A stretch of 64,000 nucleotides of DNA, taken from Mesorhizobium sp. Lineage in GTDB: Bacteria > Pseudomonadota > Alphaproteobacteria > Rhizobiales > Rhizobiaceae. This document shows, piece by piece, positions 29,450-38,339 of the stretch. The stretch lies in NCBI RefSeq assembly GCF_004962245.1, contig NZ_SUHQ01000007.1, positions 124,001 through 188,000 on the forward strand, given 5' to 3'. A program made the position numbers and the translations under genes. A model generated the notes under the pieces. It was given only the letters and a program-made list of their open reading frames with translations, did not search any database and had not been told where the DNA came from. Each line of letters begins with the position of its first letter. Position 1 is the stretch's first letter.

Positions 29450-32116
29450 TCACACTCCGGTGACAAACCCGTCCAGCACGCGTTTCTGGCCGGCCTTGTC
29501 GAAGTCGATGGTCAGCTTGTTGCCGTCGATGGCGGCAATGTTGCCGTTGCCGAATTTCTGGTGGAAGACGCGGTCGCCGACGCTGAAGGCGGACGGCGTG
29601 TCGGCGACGGATTTGGCGACCAGCTCGCCCTCGATGGTGCGGCCCTTGATGGACGTGCGACCGGCACCGTAGCCGGAGTCGGTCTCGCCATAGCCGATGC
29701 GCTCGACCTGGTGGCCGGAGCGCGAGCCCCAGTTGCGGTCGGTCGCTTCGGTGCGGTTGGCTTGCGCACGCTGCCAGCCCGGCGTCGCATAGGTGCTGGA
29801 GAAGGCGCCGGATTTCTCAGTGCCGACATTGTCAAAGCGCGAAGCGCCATAGGGGTTCTGCCTTCCTGCCCCCTGGCCGCCGCGACCGGGGGCAAAGGAA
29901 CCGCCGCCATAGGCATTGCCATAGCCGCCGTAGGAGTTGCCGCTCTCAGCGACTTCGACATGGGCTTCCGGCAGTTCGTCGAGGAAGCGCGATGGAATGG
30001 TCGATTGCCATAGGCCGTGGATGCGGCGGTTGGAGACGAACCACAAATGCAGGCTCTTCTTGGCGCGGGTCAGGCCGACATAGGCAAGGCGGCGTTCTTC
30101 CTCCAGACCGGAGCGGCCGCCCTCGTCGAGCGCGCGCTGGTGCGGAAAAAGACCTTCCTCCCAGCCAGGGAGAAAAACGGTCTCGAATTCGAGACCCTTG
30201 GCCGAATGCAGCGTCATGATGTTGACGGCGTCGAGCTCGGCGTTCTGCTCGGCATCCATCACGAGTGCTACATGTTCGAGGAAGGAGCGCAGCGACTCGT
30301 ACTCCTCCATGGAACGGATCAGTTCTTTCAGGTTCTCCAGCCGGCCGGGGGCCTCCACCGAGCGGTCGTTCTTCCACATGTCGGTGTAGCCGCTCTCCTC
30401 CAGGATGGTCTCGGCGAGCTCGGTATGCGGCGTTGTCTCCAGTGCCTTTTGCCAGCGCTCGAAATTGGCGGCGACTTCGCGCAGCGCTGCGCGCGGCTTC
30501 GGCTTCAGCTCGTCGCTCTCGGCAAGTTTTTCTGCAGCCTCCAGCATCGGGATGCGCAGCGCCCTGGCGGTGTCATGGATCTGGCGGATGGTGGCTTCGC
30601 CCAACCCGCGCTTCGGCACGTTGACGATGCGCTCGAAGGCGAGGTCGTCCGCGCCTTGCGCGACGACGCGGAAGAAGGCCAGCGCGTCGCGGATTTCGAG
30701 GCGCTCGTAGAAGCGCGGGCCGCCGATGACGCGGTAGTTGAGGCCGAGCGTGACGAAACGGTCCTCGAATTCGCGCATCTGGAAGGACGCGCGCACCAGA
30801 ATGGCCATATCGTTGAGATTATGCTTCTGCCGCTGGTAGGCCTCGATGGTCTCGCCGACGGCGCGGGCCTCCTCCTCGGAATCCCAGGCGGCGTGGACAT
30901 GCACCTTCTCGTCGTCCTCGGCGACTTTTTCGGTGAACAGCGTCTTGCCGAAACGGCCTTCGTTGTGGGCGATGAGGTGGGAGGCGGTGCCGAGAATGTG
31001 CGCGGTGGAGCGATAGTTGCGCTCCAGCCGGATGATGGTGGCGCCGGGGAAATCCTTGTCGAAGCGCAGGATGTTGTCGACCTCGGCCCCGCGCCAGCCA
31101 TAGATCGACTGGTCGTCGTCGCCGACGCAGCAGATGTTGACTTTGTTTTCGCTCACGGGCTGTTCCGCGCCTGCCGGCGCGGGCCCTCCGCGGGGGCCTC
31201 GCAACGGCTCGGACGGACGGTCGTCCTTGCGGCCGTCGGCCGATTGGAGATTCGTTGCCGAAGGCTTGCGGCCGGCCTCCGGCCGCTGCGCCAGTAGCCG
31301 CAGCCACATGTACTGCGCGGTGTTGGTGTCCTGGTACTCGTCGACGAGGATGTATTTGAAGCGCTTGTGGTATTCCTTCAGCACATCCGGATAGGCGCGG
31401 AAGATGCGGATCGGATGGCACAGGAGATCGCCGAAGTCGCAGGCGTTCAGCGTCTTCAACCGCTCCTGATAGGCCTTGTAGAGCTCGCGGCCCTTGCCGT
31501 TGGCGAAGCTGCGGGCATCGCCCTCGGGGATGTCGGCGGGGCCAAGCCCCTTGTTCTTCCAGCCGTCGATCATCTGCGCGAATTGCTTGGCCGGCCAGCG
31601 CTTGTCGTCCAGACCTTCGGCCTGGATGAGTTGCTTGATCAGGCGCACGACGTCGTCGGTGTCGAGAATGGTGAAATCGGATTTGAGCCCGGCAAGCTCG
31701 GCGTGCCTGCGCAGCAGCTTCACACCAATTGAGTGAAAGGTGCCGAGCCACGGCATGCCCTCGACATTGCCATCACCGATCAAAAGGCCGATGCGCTGCT
31801 TCATTTCGCGCGCGGCCTTGTTGGTGAAGGTGACGGCGAGAATCTGCGAGGGGAAAGCCTTGCCGGTGGCGAGGATGTGGGCGATGCGGGTGGTCAAGAC
31901 GCGTGTCTTGCCGGTGCCGGCGCCGGCCAGCACCAGAACCGGGCCCTCGGTGGTTTCCACCGCCAGCCGCTGTTCGGGGTTGAGGCCGTTCAGGTAGTCG
32001 GGCGCATTGTTGTGGCCGCTGCGGGCAGCCATGGCGCGCGCGGCGATGCCGGACGGGGCCGTGGGCCGCGCATTCGGTTCGTCAAAAAAGGGCATGTCTT
32101 CCGAAAAGCCGGACAT
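29450..32116 (-). CDS. uvrD: UvrD/PcrA-type superfamily 1 DNA helicase
   Basis: ATP-dependent 3'-5' DNA helicase of 888 residues for nucleotide-excision and mismatch repair. Motifs: Q-like LNPEQRLAVE, Walker A AGAGTGKT (64-71), motif Ic TFHSIGVKLLRRH, motif II DEYQDTN, motif III GDDDQSIYGWRGA, motif IV LERNYRS, VI AYVGLTRAKKSLHL, and the C-terminal FHQKFGNGNIAAIDG tudor-like domain of PcrA/UvrD. Between motifs II and III there is an extra stretch (about residues 275-322, rich in G, P, R and A) that the usual family alignment lacks; its DNA is palindromic. ATG 32116 is the start best supported, with GGGGATA upstream. Confidence 0.95.
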   Translation of the reverse strand: MSGFSEDMPFFDEPNARPTAPSGIAARAMAARSGHNNAPDYLNGLNPEQRLAVETTEGPVLVLAGAGTGKTRVLTTRIAHILATGKAFPSQILAVTFTNKAAREMKQRIGLLIGDGNVEGMPWLGTFHSIGVKLLRRHAELAGLKSDFTILDTDDVVRLIKQLIQAEGLDDKRWPAKQFAQMIDGWKNKGLGPADIPEGDARSFANGKGRELYKAYQERLKTLNACDFGDLLCHPIRIFRAYPDVLKEYHKRFKYILVDEYQDTNTAQYMWLRLLAQRPEAGRKPSATNLQSADGRKDDRPSEPLRGPRGGPAPAGAEQPVSENKVNICCVGDDDQSIYGWRGAEVDNILRFDKDFPGATIIRLERNYRSTAHILGTASHLIAHNEGRFGKTLFTEKVAEDDEKVHVHAAWDSEEEARAVGETIEAYQRQKHNLNDMAILVRASFQMREFEDRFVTLGLNYRVIGGPRFYERLEIRDALAFFRVVAQGADDLAFERIVNVPKRGLGEATIRQIHDTARALRIPMLEAAEKLAESDELKPKPRAALREVAANFERWQKALETTPHTELAETILEESGYTDMWKNDRSVEAPGRLENLKELIRSMEEYESLRSFLEHVALVMDAEQNAELDAVNIMTLHSAKGLEFETVFLPGWEEGLFPHQRALDEGGRSGLEEERRLAYVGLTRAKKSLHLWFVSNRRIHGLWQSTIPSRFLDELPEAHVEVAESGNSYGGYGNAYGGGSFAPGRGGQGAGRQNPYGASRFDNVGTEKSGAFSSTYATPGWQRAQANRTEATDRNWGSRSGHQVERIGYGETDSGYGAGRTSIKGRTIEGELVAKSVADTPSAFSVGDRVFHQKFGNGNIAAIDGNKLTIDFDKAGQKRVLDGFVTGV

Positions 32117-32119
32117 TAT

Positions 32120-32141
32120 CCCCGAATGTAGTGATTCGGGG
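32120..32141. promoter_or_regulatory. Inverted repeat in the uvrD leader
   Basis: CCCCGAAT (32120-32127) and ATTCGGGG (32134-32141) with a six-base loop form a perfect 8-base-pair stem. It lies 4 to 25 bases before the uvrD start codon on the transcribed side and overlaps the putative ribosome-binding site, so it could hide it in the mRNA or serve as an operator. Confidence 0.45.
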
Positions 32142-32157
32142 ACGAAAGGCCAGAAGT

Positions 32158-32172
32158 GTCTCCGTTTTGTTC
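32158..32172. promoter_or_regulatory. Possible LexA box of uvrD
   Basis: GTCT-N7-GTTC on the plus strand resembles the alphaproteobacterial LexA site GTTC-N7-GTTC with the exact spacing; one half is intact and the other differs at two bases. It lies about 42 bases upstream of the uvrD start, where an SOS operator would be expected. Weak because of the degenerate half. Confidence 0.35.
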
Positions 32173-32333
32173 TCGATCCAGGCCGCGACTGACAAATCCG
32201 GTAGAACACAACCTATAGCGCCGGGCCTGCTTGACAGGCCCCGCGGCCCGGAGAAAGTTGCGGTGGGGTAGGAACGCAATGCGGGGTTGCCCATAGACGC
32301 GTCGCGGAGCGCATCAGTCGAAGGAGTATCGTC

Positions 32334-34646
32334 TTGGCTGTCGTCATCACCTCCCTCATCCTTCTTCTCATTGGCCTGGTGCTCGGCGGCGGTGGCATCC
32401 GGCTCGCGATGCTGGGCGGCAGCTGGTACTATGTTATTGTCGGCATCGCCTTCCTCGTCGCCGCCTGGCTGCTCTACAGGCGCAAGTCGATGGCGCTGTG
32501 GCTCTACGCGGCGATCGTCATCGGCACGCTTTGCTGGGCGGTCTGGGAAGCCGGCTTCGACTGGTGGGAGCTCGGCCCGCGCGGCGGCATCATCGTGCTG
32601 CTGGCACTGTGGATGCTGACGCCGTGGGCGCGGCGGGGCCTCACGGGTCCGGACGGCCGGGCGCCGCTCATCCTCGCGGTGCTGGCATCGATCGGCGTTG
32701 CCGGTTATTCGATGACAGCCGATCCGAAGGACATTGCCGGACAACTCAACGCCGACAAGATCACGCCGACCGCCGATCTCGGCGGCAATGTGCCCGCCGG
32801 CGAATGGCACTATTACGGCCGCACTGAATACGGCCAGCGCTATTCGCCGCTCGACCAGATCACCGTCGATAACGTCGCCAATTTGCAGCCGGCCTGGACC
32901 TACCGCACCGGCGACGTGAAGGGGCCGGACGACGTCGGCGAGACGACCTATCAGGTGACCCCGCTGAAGGTCGCCGATACGCTCTACATCTGCACGCCGC
33001 ATAATTTCGCCATCGCCATCGACGCCGCGACCGGTGAGGAGAAGTGGCGCTACGATCCACAGGTCAAGCTGGATAAGGACCGCCAGCACCAGACCTGCCG
33101 CGGCGTGTCCTACTATGCCGACGCCAAGATCGCCGCCAGCCAACCTTGTGCTGTGCGTATCTATCTGCCGACATCCGACGCGCGATTGATTGCGCTCGAC
33201 GCCGCGAACGGGCAGGTTTGCCCCGCCTTCGCCGAGGGCGGCACGCTGAACCTGCTCGCCAACATGCCCTATCCGAAATCGGGCTATTACTATTCGACCT
33301 CGGCGCCGCTGATCGTTGGCGGCAAGATCATCGTCGGCGGCGCGGTCAATGACAATTATTCGACGGAGGAACCGTCCGGCGTCATTCGTGCCTTCGACGT
33401 CGACACCGGCGCTTTGGTGTGGAACTGGGATTCCGGCAATCCGGACGAGACAACGCCACTGGCGCCGGGTCAGACCTATACCCACAACTCCCCCAACATG
33501 TGGTCGACGGCGAGTGCCGACGAGAAGCTCGGCCTGCTCTACGTGCCCCTTGGCAACCAGACGCCGGACCAGCTCGGCGCCGGGCGTAGCGCCAATGTCG
33601 AGAAATTCTCCTCCTCAATCACCGCGCTCGATCTCGCCACCGGACAATTGCGCTGGGTGCGGCAGACGGTGCATCACGATCTGTGGGACATGGACGTGCC
33701 GGCGCAGCCGACCCTGGTCGACATCACCACGCCCAGCGGCGTGGTGCCGGCGCTGGTCGGGCCGACCAAGCAGGGCGACCTCTACGTGCTCGACCGGCGC
33801 AGCGGCGAGCCGATCGTCCCGGTCAACGAAGTCCCGGCGCCGGGAGGCGCGATCGAGGGCGACCACACATCGCCGACGCAACCGGATTCGGACCTGAGCT
33901 TCAATCCAAAGCCGCTGACCGGCGCCGACATGTGGGGCATCACCATGTTCGACCAGCTGGCCTGCCGGATCGAATTCCAGGGCCTTCGCTACGAGGGTCG
34001 CTATACGCCGCCTTCGGTTCAGGGCTCGCTGATCTATCCCGGCAATTTCGGCACCTTCAACTGGGGTGGCGTCGCCGTCGATCCGGTGAGGCAGGTGATG
34101 TTCGGCATGCCGACCTATCTGGCGTTCAAGTCGCAGCTCATCCCGCGCGATCAGGTGCCGCCGCCGGACGAGGGGCGCGGCAGCGAGCAGGGCTTGAACC
34201 GCAACGAGGGCGCGCCCTATGCGGTGGTGATGGGACCGTTCCTGTCGCCGCTCGGCATTCCCTGCCAGGCGCCACCCTGGGGCTATGTGGCAGGCGCCGA
34301 TCTCAGGACCGGCAAGATCGTCTACAGGCATAGAAACGGCACCGTCTACGACATGACGCCGCTGCCGCTGCCGTTCAAGGTCGGCGTGCCGGGCATCGGT
34401 GGGCCGATGATCACGGCCGGTGGCGTCGCGTTCCTGGGCGCCGCCGTCGACGACTACTTTCGCGCCTATGATCTGACGACCGGCAGGCAGCTCTGGCAGG
34501 CCCGGCTGCCGGCCGGCGGTCAGTCGACGCCGATGACCTACACGGTCGCCGACGGACGCCAGTTCGTGGTCATCGTCGCCGGCGGCCATGGCTCGGTCGG
34601 CACCAAGCCGGGGGACTATGTGATGGCTTATACGCTGCCGAAGTAG
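32334..34646 (+). CDS. gcd: Membrane-bound PQQ-dependent glucose/polyol dehydrogenase
   Basis: Quinoprotein dehydrogenase of 770 residues. About five N-terminal membrane segments (residues 1-120) anchor it in the inner membrane, and the rest is a periplasmic eight-bladed beta-propeller with PQQ. Propeller landmarks include EWHYYGRTEYGQRYSPLDQI, TLYICTPHNFAIAIDAATGE, WVRQTVHHDLWDMD, and TPMTYTVADGRQFVVIVAGGH. It oxidises aldoses such as glucose to lactones and gives electrons to ubiquinone, which acidifies the surroundings and helps phosphate release in rhizobia. TTG 32334 is used because AAGGAGTATCGTC precedes it. No pqq synthesis genes are in the window. Quinate-type dehydrogenases are close relatives. 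Confidence 0.92.
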   Translation: MAVVITSLILLLIGLVLGGGGIRLAMLGGSWYYVIVGIAFLVAAWLLYRRKSMALWLYAAIVIGTLCWAVWEAGFDWWELGPRGGIIVLLALWMLTPWARRGLTGPDGRAPLILAVLASIGVAGYSMTADPKDIAGQLNADKITPTADLGGNVPAGEWHYYGRTEYGQRYSPLDQITVDNVANLQPAWTYRTGDVKGPDDVGETTYQVTPLKVADTLYICTPHNFAIAIDAATGEEKWRYDPQVKLDKDRQHQTCRGVSYYADAKIAASQPCAVRIYLPTSDARLIALDAANGQVCPAFAEGGTLNLLANMPYPKSGYYYSTSAPLIVGGKIIVGGAVNDNYSTEEPSGVIRAFDVDTGALVWNWDSGNPDETTPLAPGQTYTHNSPNMWSTASADEKLGLLYVPLGNQTPDQLGAGRSANVEKFSSSITALDLATGQLRWVRQTVHHDLWDMDVPAQPTLVDITTPSGVVPALVGPTKQGDLYVLDRRSGEPIVPVNEVPAPGGAIEGDHTSPTQPDSDLSFNPKPLTGADMWGITMFDQLACRIEFQGLRYEGRYTPPSVQGSLIYPGNFGTFNWGGVAVDPVRQVMFGMPTYLAFKSQLIPRDQVPPPDEGRGSEQGLNRNEGAPYAVVMGPFLSPLGIPCQAPPWGYVAGADLRTGKIVYRHRNGTVYDMTPLPLPFKVGVPGIGGPMITAGGVAFLGAAVDDYFRAYDLTTGRQLWQARLPAGGQSTPMTYTVADGRQFVVIVAGGHGSVGTKPGDYVMAYTLPK

Positions 34647-34669
34647 GGCACCTACAAATTCTTGTTTTA

Positions 34670-34711
34670 TGCATGTCGTCCCAAAACCTGCGCACTTTTG
34701 GGCGACATGCA
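34670..34711. repeat. Palindromic element, TGCATGTCG family
   Basis: TGCATGTCG...CCCAAAA is complementary to TTTTGGGCGACATGCA, leaving a nine-base centre CCTGCGCAC and one bulged base. The 42-base hairpin begins 24 bases after the gcd stop and its last base adjoins the stop of the minus-strand gene at 34712, so it may also serve as a terminator for both. Confidence 0.75.
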
Positions 34712-35143
34712 TTAAAGCCCGAGATGGCCTTTCAGGCTGGGCACCGACGCAAGCACCTCATTGGTCAGCTGAGGACCGGCTGCGGTTTCGGCCTGCTGGA
34801 TCAGCGTCGTGCCGGCCTGACGGACCTGCGCCATGTTGAGGCCGGACGATTCGAGCGCCGCGACGCCGTTGACCAGCGCGCCGGTCTTTGCGCCGAGAAC
34901 GCCGCCGAGCGCGCCCTGCAGCGACGACAGGAGGCCGCCACCCGAGGCCGCGCCGGGAGCCATGACGTCATATTTCTGGGCCAGGGCGTCGGCGCCCGGG
35001 ATCCTGGCGAAGAAGCTGGACAGGGTCGTGCCTTCCGCTTCGTGCTCGAGCACCGAGAAAATCGTGCCGACAACCTTTTCCGCTGCCGCCTGGTCGAGGC
35101 CGGCCTCCTGGGAGACGGCGTTGACGATATCCTGGACGTTCAT
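34712..35143 (-). CDS. DUF2780/DUF2267-like small protein
   Basis: A 143-residue protein beginning MNVQDIVNAVSQEAGLDQAA. The N-terminal 45 residues are helical with the pattern found in DUF2267-like proteins, and the rest is glycine, alanine and leucine-rich (GGGLLSSLQGALGGVLGAKT), as in DUF2780 proteins. Function unknown. The start at 35143 is chosen from the family-like N-terminus; the longer frame has no support. It is probably co-transcribed with the small membrane protein encoded just upstream (35166-35327). Confidence 0.75.
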   Translation of the reverse strand: MNVQDIVNAVSQEAGLDQAAAEKVVGTIFSVLEHEAEGTTLSSFFARIPGADALAQKYDVMAPGAASGGGLLSSLQGALGGVLGAKTGALVNGVAALESSGLNMAQVRQAGTTLIQQAETAAGPQLTNEVLASVPSLKGHLGL

Positions 35144-35165
35144 GGTCTTCCGCTCGGCCCTGGTT

Positions 35166-35327
35166 TCAGCCGTTGGTTTTCGAGCGGCTGCCGGCAGGCC
35201 GGTGCTGGTTGCTGCGGACCTTGACCGTCGATCGCCTGGTGGCAGTGAGGGCGGCGAACCGCAACGCCAGCAGGGCGGCGCCGACAAGCGTGAACGCGGT
35301 TATGAGGATCGGAGTGGGGAAGGTCAT
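35166..35327 (-). CDS. Small single-pass membrane protein
   Basis: A 53-residue reading frame: a hydrophobic helix (PILITAFTLVGAALLALRFA, residues 5-24) followed by a basic tail rich in R, S and N. AAGGAACAACGCCC stands before ATG 35327, a reasonable ribosome-binding site, and the next gene in the same direction starts 22 bases after its stop. No family recognised. Small size means the call rests on ribosome-binding site, membrane-helix pattern and gene order only. Confidence 0.5.
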   Translation of the reverse strand: MTFPTPILITAFTLVGAALLALRFAALTATRRSTVKVRSNQHRPAGSRSKTNG

Positions 35328-35649
35328 GGGCGTTGTTCCTTCTTGTCAGGACCAGCCAGGGTAGGCGAGACCGGCAGCTTATATTGCGGCAGGACCATCA
35401 AGAACCATCGATTGCAAAATATGATGAAAGCTTGGTGCATTGGCGTCACGGCGTTCGTGCAGAGACCAGCAGGTAGGCCTTGGCGCCGGTGCCGAAATGA
35501 CCGGCAACGAGCCGGCAGACGATGTGACGCCGAGGCTGGAGACCGACCGAATTTGCGGAGCGCGCTGCTCACTCATCCGTGACTGGACCATGCGGGCTTC
35601 TACCCTATCTTGCGCGGCGGGGGTGTTTCCCGAAGCCGAGGAGAGCGCC

Positions 35650-36555
35650 ATGACAAAATCGACCCCTGCCAGCCCGGCCGTCACGAGACCTACCATCACC
35701 CAGGCGATGATCGATGCCTATGACGAATACACGCATCTGACGTTCGACCGGCGGCGCTTCATGGAACAGTTGACCAGGCTTGCCGGATCAGGCGCGGCGG
35801 CCGCCGCAATCGCACCGCTGCTGGCAGCGAATTCGGTCCAGGCGGCGATCGTCGCCGAGGACGATTCACGCGTGACGGGCGAGGACATCAGCTATCCCGG
35901 CAGCGGTGGCGAGATGAAGGGCTATCTGGTCAAGCCTGCCGGCCAGTCCGGCAAGCTCGGCACCGTCATCGTCGTGCATGAGAACAGGGGGCTCAACCCG
36001 CATATACGCGATGTGGCGCGCCGCGTTGCGCTGGAAGGATTCGTGGCGCTTGCCCCGGACTTCCTGTCGCCGCTCGGCGGCACGCCGGCCGACGAAGACA
36101 AGGCGCGTGACCAGTTTTCCAAGCTCGATCCGGCACAGACCGTTGCCAATGCGGTCGCAACGGTCGCTTTTCTCAAAGGATACGAGGATGGCAATGGCAA
36201 GGTCGGGGCGGTCGGCTTCTGCTGGGGCGGCGGCACCGTGAACACACTGGCTGCCAACGCGCCGGATCTGGCCGCCGCTGTCGCCTATTACGGGATGCAG
36301 CCGAAGGCCGAGGATGTGCCGAAGATCAAGGCGGCGCTGCTGCTGCATTATGCCGGGCTCGACACCCGCATCAATGCCGGTATCGACGCTTTCAAGAAAG
36401 AACTCGATGCAGCCAAGGTCGATTACACGGTCTATGTCTACGAAGGCGCCAATCATGCCTTCAACAATGACACGTCCGCGGCCCGCTACGACAAGAACGC
36501 CGCGGATCTCGCCTGGGGACGGACGAGCATCTTCCTCAGGCAGAAGCTGGCCTGA
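35650..36555 (+). CDS. Dienelactone hydrolase family protein, Tat-exported
   Basis: Alpha/beta hydrolase of 301 residues. A twin-arginine-type signal is visible (DRRRFMEQLTRLAGSGAAAA, residues 36-55) after an N-terminal helix, as in exported carboxymethylenebutenolidase-like proteins of rhizobia. The catalytic Cys lies in GAVGFCWGGGTVNTL (DLH nucleophile motif GFCxGG), the Asp in HYAGLDTRIN and the His in EGANHAFNND. Natural substrate unknown; dienelactone is the textbook one. ATG 35650 follows GCCGAGGAGAGCGCC. Convergent with the EamA gene. Confidence 0.9.
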   Translation: MTKSTPASPAVTRPTITQAMIDAYDEYTHLTFDRRRFMEQLTRLAGSGAAAAAIAPLLAANSVQAAIVAEDDSRVTGEDISYPGSGGEMKGYLVKPAGQSGKLGTVIVVHENRGLNPHIRDVARRVALEGFVALAPDFLSPLGGTPADEDKARDQFSKLDPAQTVANAVATVAFLKGYEDGNGKVGAVGFCWGGGTVNTLAANAPDLAAAVAYYGMQPKAEDVPKIKAALLLHYAGLDTRINAGIDAFKKELDAAKVDYTVYVYEGANHAFNNDTSAARYDKNAADLAWGRTSIFLRQKLA

Positions 36556-36571
36556 TCAGTCGTTCACCGAT

Positions 36572-37474
36572 CTATGGCGCCGGTCTGTGAAAAGCGACGC
36601 CGGCCACCACCAGCGCGATGCCGAGGCAATCGGTAGGGCTGGGAATCTGGCGGAGCACAACGACGCCGATCAGCGTGGCGGTGACCGGCAGCAACGACAG
36701 CATCAGCGCGTAGCTCGATCGCGGCAGCCGCGACATGGCAAGCTGGTCGCAGATGTAGGGGATGACCGACGAGCAGATGCCGACGCCAATGGCGGCGACG
36801 AGCAGCGGCGGCGCCGAGAAAGCTGGCAGCGCATCGGTGAAACCGATCGGCAGCACGATGAGGAAGGCGACCGCCATGGCGGCACCCAGGCCGGCAATGC
36901 CGTCGCTGGCACCGGCACGGGCGACGCGATGGCCAAGCACGATGTAGCCAACGAACAGCGCGCCGTTGAGAAAGGCCCAGAACAGGCCGATCGGGTCGCT
37001 TGACCATTTGACATCGATCAAAAGCAAGGTGCCGATGACGGCGACGGCAAGGGCCGCGAGATTGCGCGGGCTTCTGACGCCGACAAGCGCGACACCGATG
37101 GTGCCGACGAATTCGATCGCCGCAACCAGCGAGATCGGCAAGCGGTCGAGCGCCAGGTAGAAGGAGCAATTCATCACGCCGAGGCAGGCACCAAAGGCGA
37201 GAAGCAGCCGTCGCGTCGGCCGGTCGGCGCGGACGAAAACCGTCCACGGCCGGGTCATTGGCGCGAAGACGAGGGCGGCCGTGACGATGCGCAGCCATGC
37301 CATGCCGAGCACGCCGACATGCGGGAAGAGCAGCACGGCGAAGGCCGGCCCGAGATAGTGGAACACGGCGCTGACACCGAACCAGACATGGGGCGGCAGC
37401 GAGGTCGCCAGCTTGCCAAATGCCGGGCCGGCGAGGGCCGGGATTGCTGCTGGGGCTTGCGCTTGATCATCCAT
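36572..37474 (-). CDS. EamA-family (RhtA-like) transporter
   Basis: Inner-membrane protein of 300 residues with ten hydrophobic segments arranged as two EamA repeats, in the drug/metabolite transporter superfamily. Family blocks are FHYLGPAFAVLLFPHVGVLG, LPISLVAAIEFVGTIGVALVG and PRSSYALMLSLLPVTATLIGVVVLRQ. RhtA exports threonine and homoserine. It is divergent from an Lrp/AsnC regulator gene, 41 bases apart, which likely controls it in response to an amino acid. Confidence 0.88.
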   Translation of the reverse strand: MDDQAQAPAAIPALAGPAFGKLATSLPPHVWFGVSAVFHYLGPAFAVLLFPHVGVLGMAWLRIVTAALVFAPMTRPWTVFVRADRPTRRLLLAFGACLGVMNCSFYLALDRLPISLVAAIEFVGTIGVALVGVRSPRNLAALAVAVIGTLLLIDVKWSSDPIGLFWAFLNGALFVGYIVLGHRVARAGASDGIAGLGAAMAVAFLIVLPIGFTDALPAFSAPPLLVAAIGVGICSSVIPYICDQLAMSRLPRSSYALMLSLLPVTATLIGVVVLRQIPSPTDCLGIALVVAGVAFHRPAP

Positions 37475-37515
37475 AGGATCATTATCGCAGGCAGTTTTTC
37501 AGCTTTATATGGCTG

Positions 37516-38043
37516 ATGGCCAACCAAATAGATGGTTTTGTTTCCAATACAAAGGAGTTTTCGCTGAAACGCCTTCGAAGCGAAAATATCGACCTGGATG
37601 CTGCGGATTTGAAAATCCTGCGCCTGCTGGAAAAGGATGCACGCACCAGCACCGCCGTACTGGCGCGCTCGGTCGGCCTGTCGGCACCGAGCGTTGCCGA
37701 GCGCATCCGGCGGCTGCATGAGAGCGGCGTGATCGAGGCCTATACGGTGCGGATCAGCCCGGCCGCGCTCGGCATGAAGCTGTCGGCATGGCTGCGGATC
37801 AGGCCGGTGCCGGGACAACTGGCCGTGGTGGCCGAGATCATCCGCGACTTGCCGGAGATCGCGCAATGCGACCGGGTGACCGGCGAGGACTGTTTCATCG
37901 CGCTGGCGCATGTCAGCTCGGTGGCCGAACTCGAACGGGTGATCGACCGCATCATTCCGTTTGCGATGACCAATACCGCAATCATCCAGTCGTCACCGGT
38001 GGTGGCGCGTTCGCCGCTGGAGGCGGTGAAGCGGCTGCCTTGA
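37516..38043 (+). CDS. Lrp/AsnC-family transcriptional regulator
   Basis: A 175-residue regulator. The winged helix-turn-helix is LDAADLKILRLLEKDARTST then RSVGLSAPSVAERIRRLHESG (residues 27-70), followed by an AsnC effector domain (IEAYTVRISPAALGMKLSAW, residues 72-165) that usually binds an amino acid and forms octamers. A 26-residue extension precedes the HTH; the start at 37516 is not backed by a clear ribosome-binding site, and a start nearer the HTH is possible. Divergence from the EamA exporter gene is the common arrangement for such local regulators. Confidence 0.9.
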   Translation: MANQIDGFVSNTKEFSLKRLRSENIDLDAADLKILRLLEKDARTSTAVLARSVGLSAPSVAERIRRLHESGVIEAYTVRISPAALGMKLSAWLRIRPVPGQLAVVAEIIRDLPEIAQCDRVTGEDCFIALAHVSSVAELERVIDRIIPFAMTNTAIIQSSPVVARSPLEAVKRLP

Positions 38044-38106
38044 CGCTTGAGATGAAGCGGTCTTTCGTCAACACATCATCATCTTAATTTTAATTGGAAA
38101 TCGTCA

Positions 38107-38285
38107 CGCCGCCCCTCATCGCCCTGCCGGGCACTTCTCCCCGTATAGGGACGGGGAGAAGGACGCCTTCGCGACGGATTTCGCCAATCTCAAGCGTTGC
38201 AGAAAGAGCGCCAAGGCTGCGGCAAGCTCCCTTCTCCCCGTCCCTATACGGGGAGAAGGTGGCGGCAGCCGAATGAGGGGCGGCG
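38107..38285. repeat. 179-bp palindromic mosaic element
   Basis: The element is bounded by perfect 13-base inverted repeats CGCCGCCCCTCAT (38107-38119) and ATGAGGGGCGGCG (38273-38285). Inside, two 30-base hairpins lie in opposite orientation: 38133-38162 and 38230-38259, each with arms CTTCTCCCCGT and ACGGGGAGAAG around ATAGGG or CCCTAT. The central 65 bases are unique-looking. The structure matches the type of rhizobial intergenic mosaic elements (RIME-like). No reading frame is supported, so any movement would depend on enzymes elsewhere. Confidence 0.85.
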
Positions 38286-38339
38286 CAAACATCCCAGAAA
38301 AATGCAACCGAAGGACGAGCCTATTTCTTCCCGCACCGA

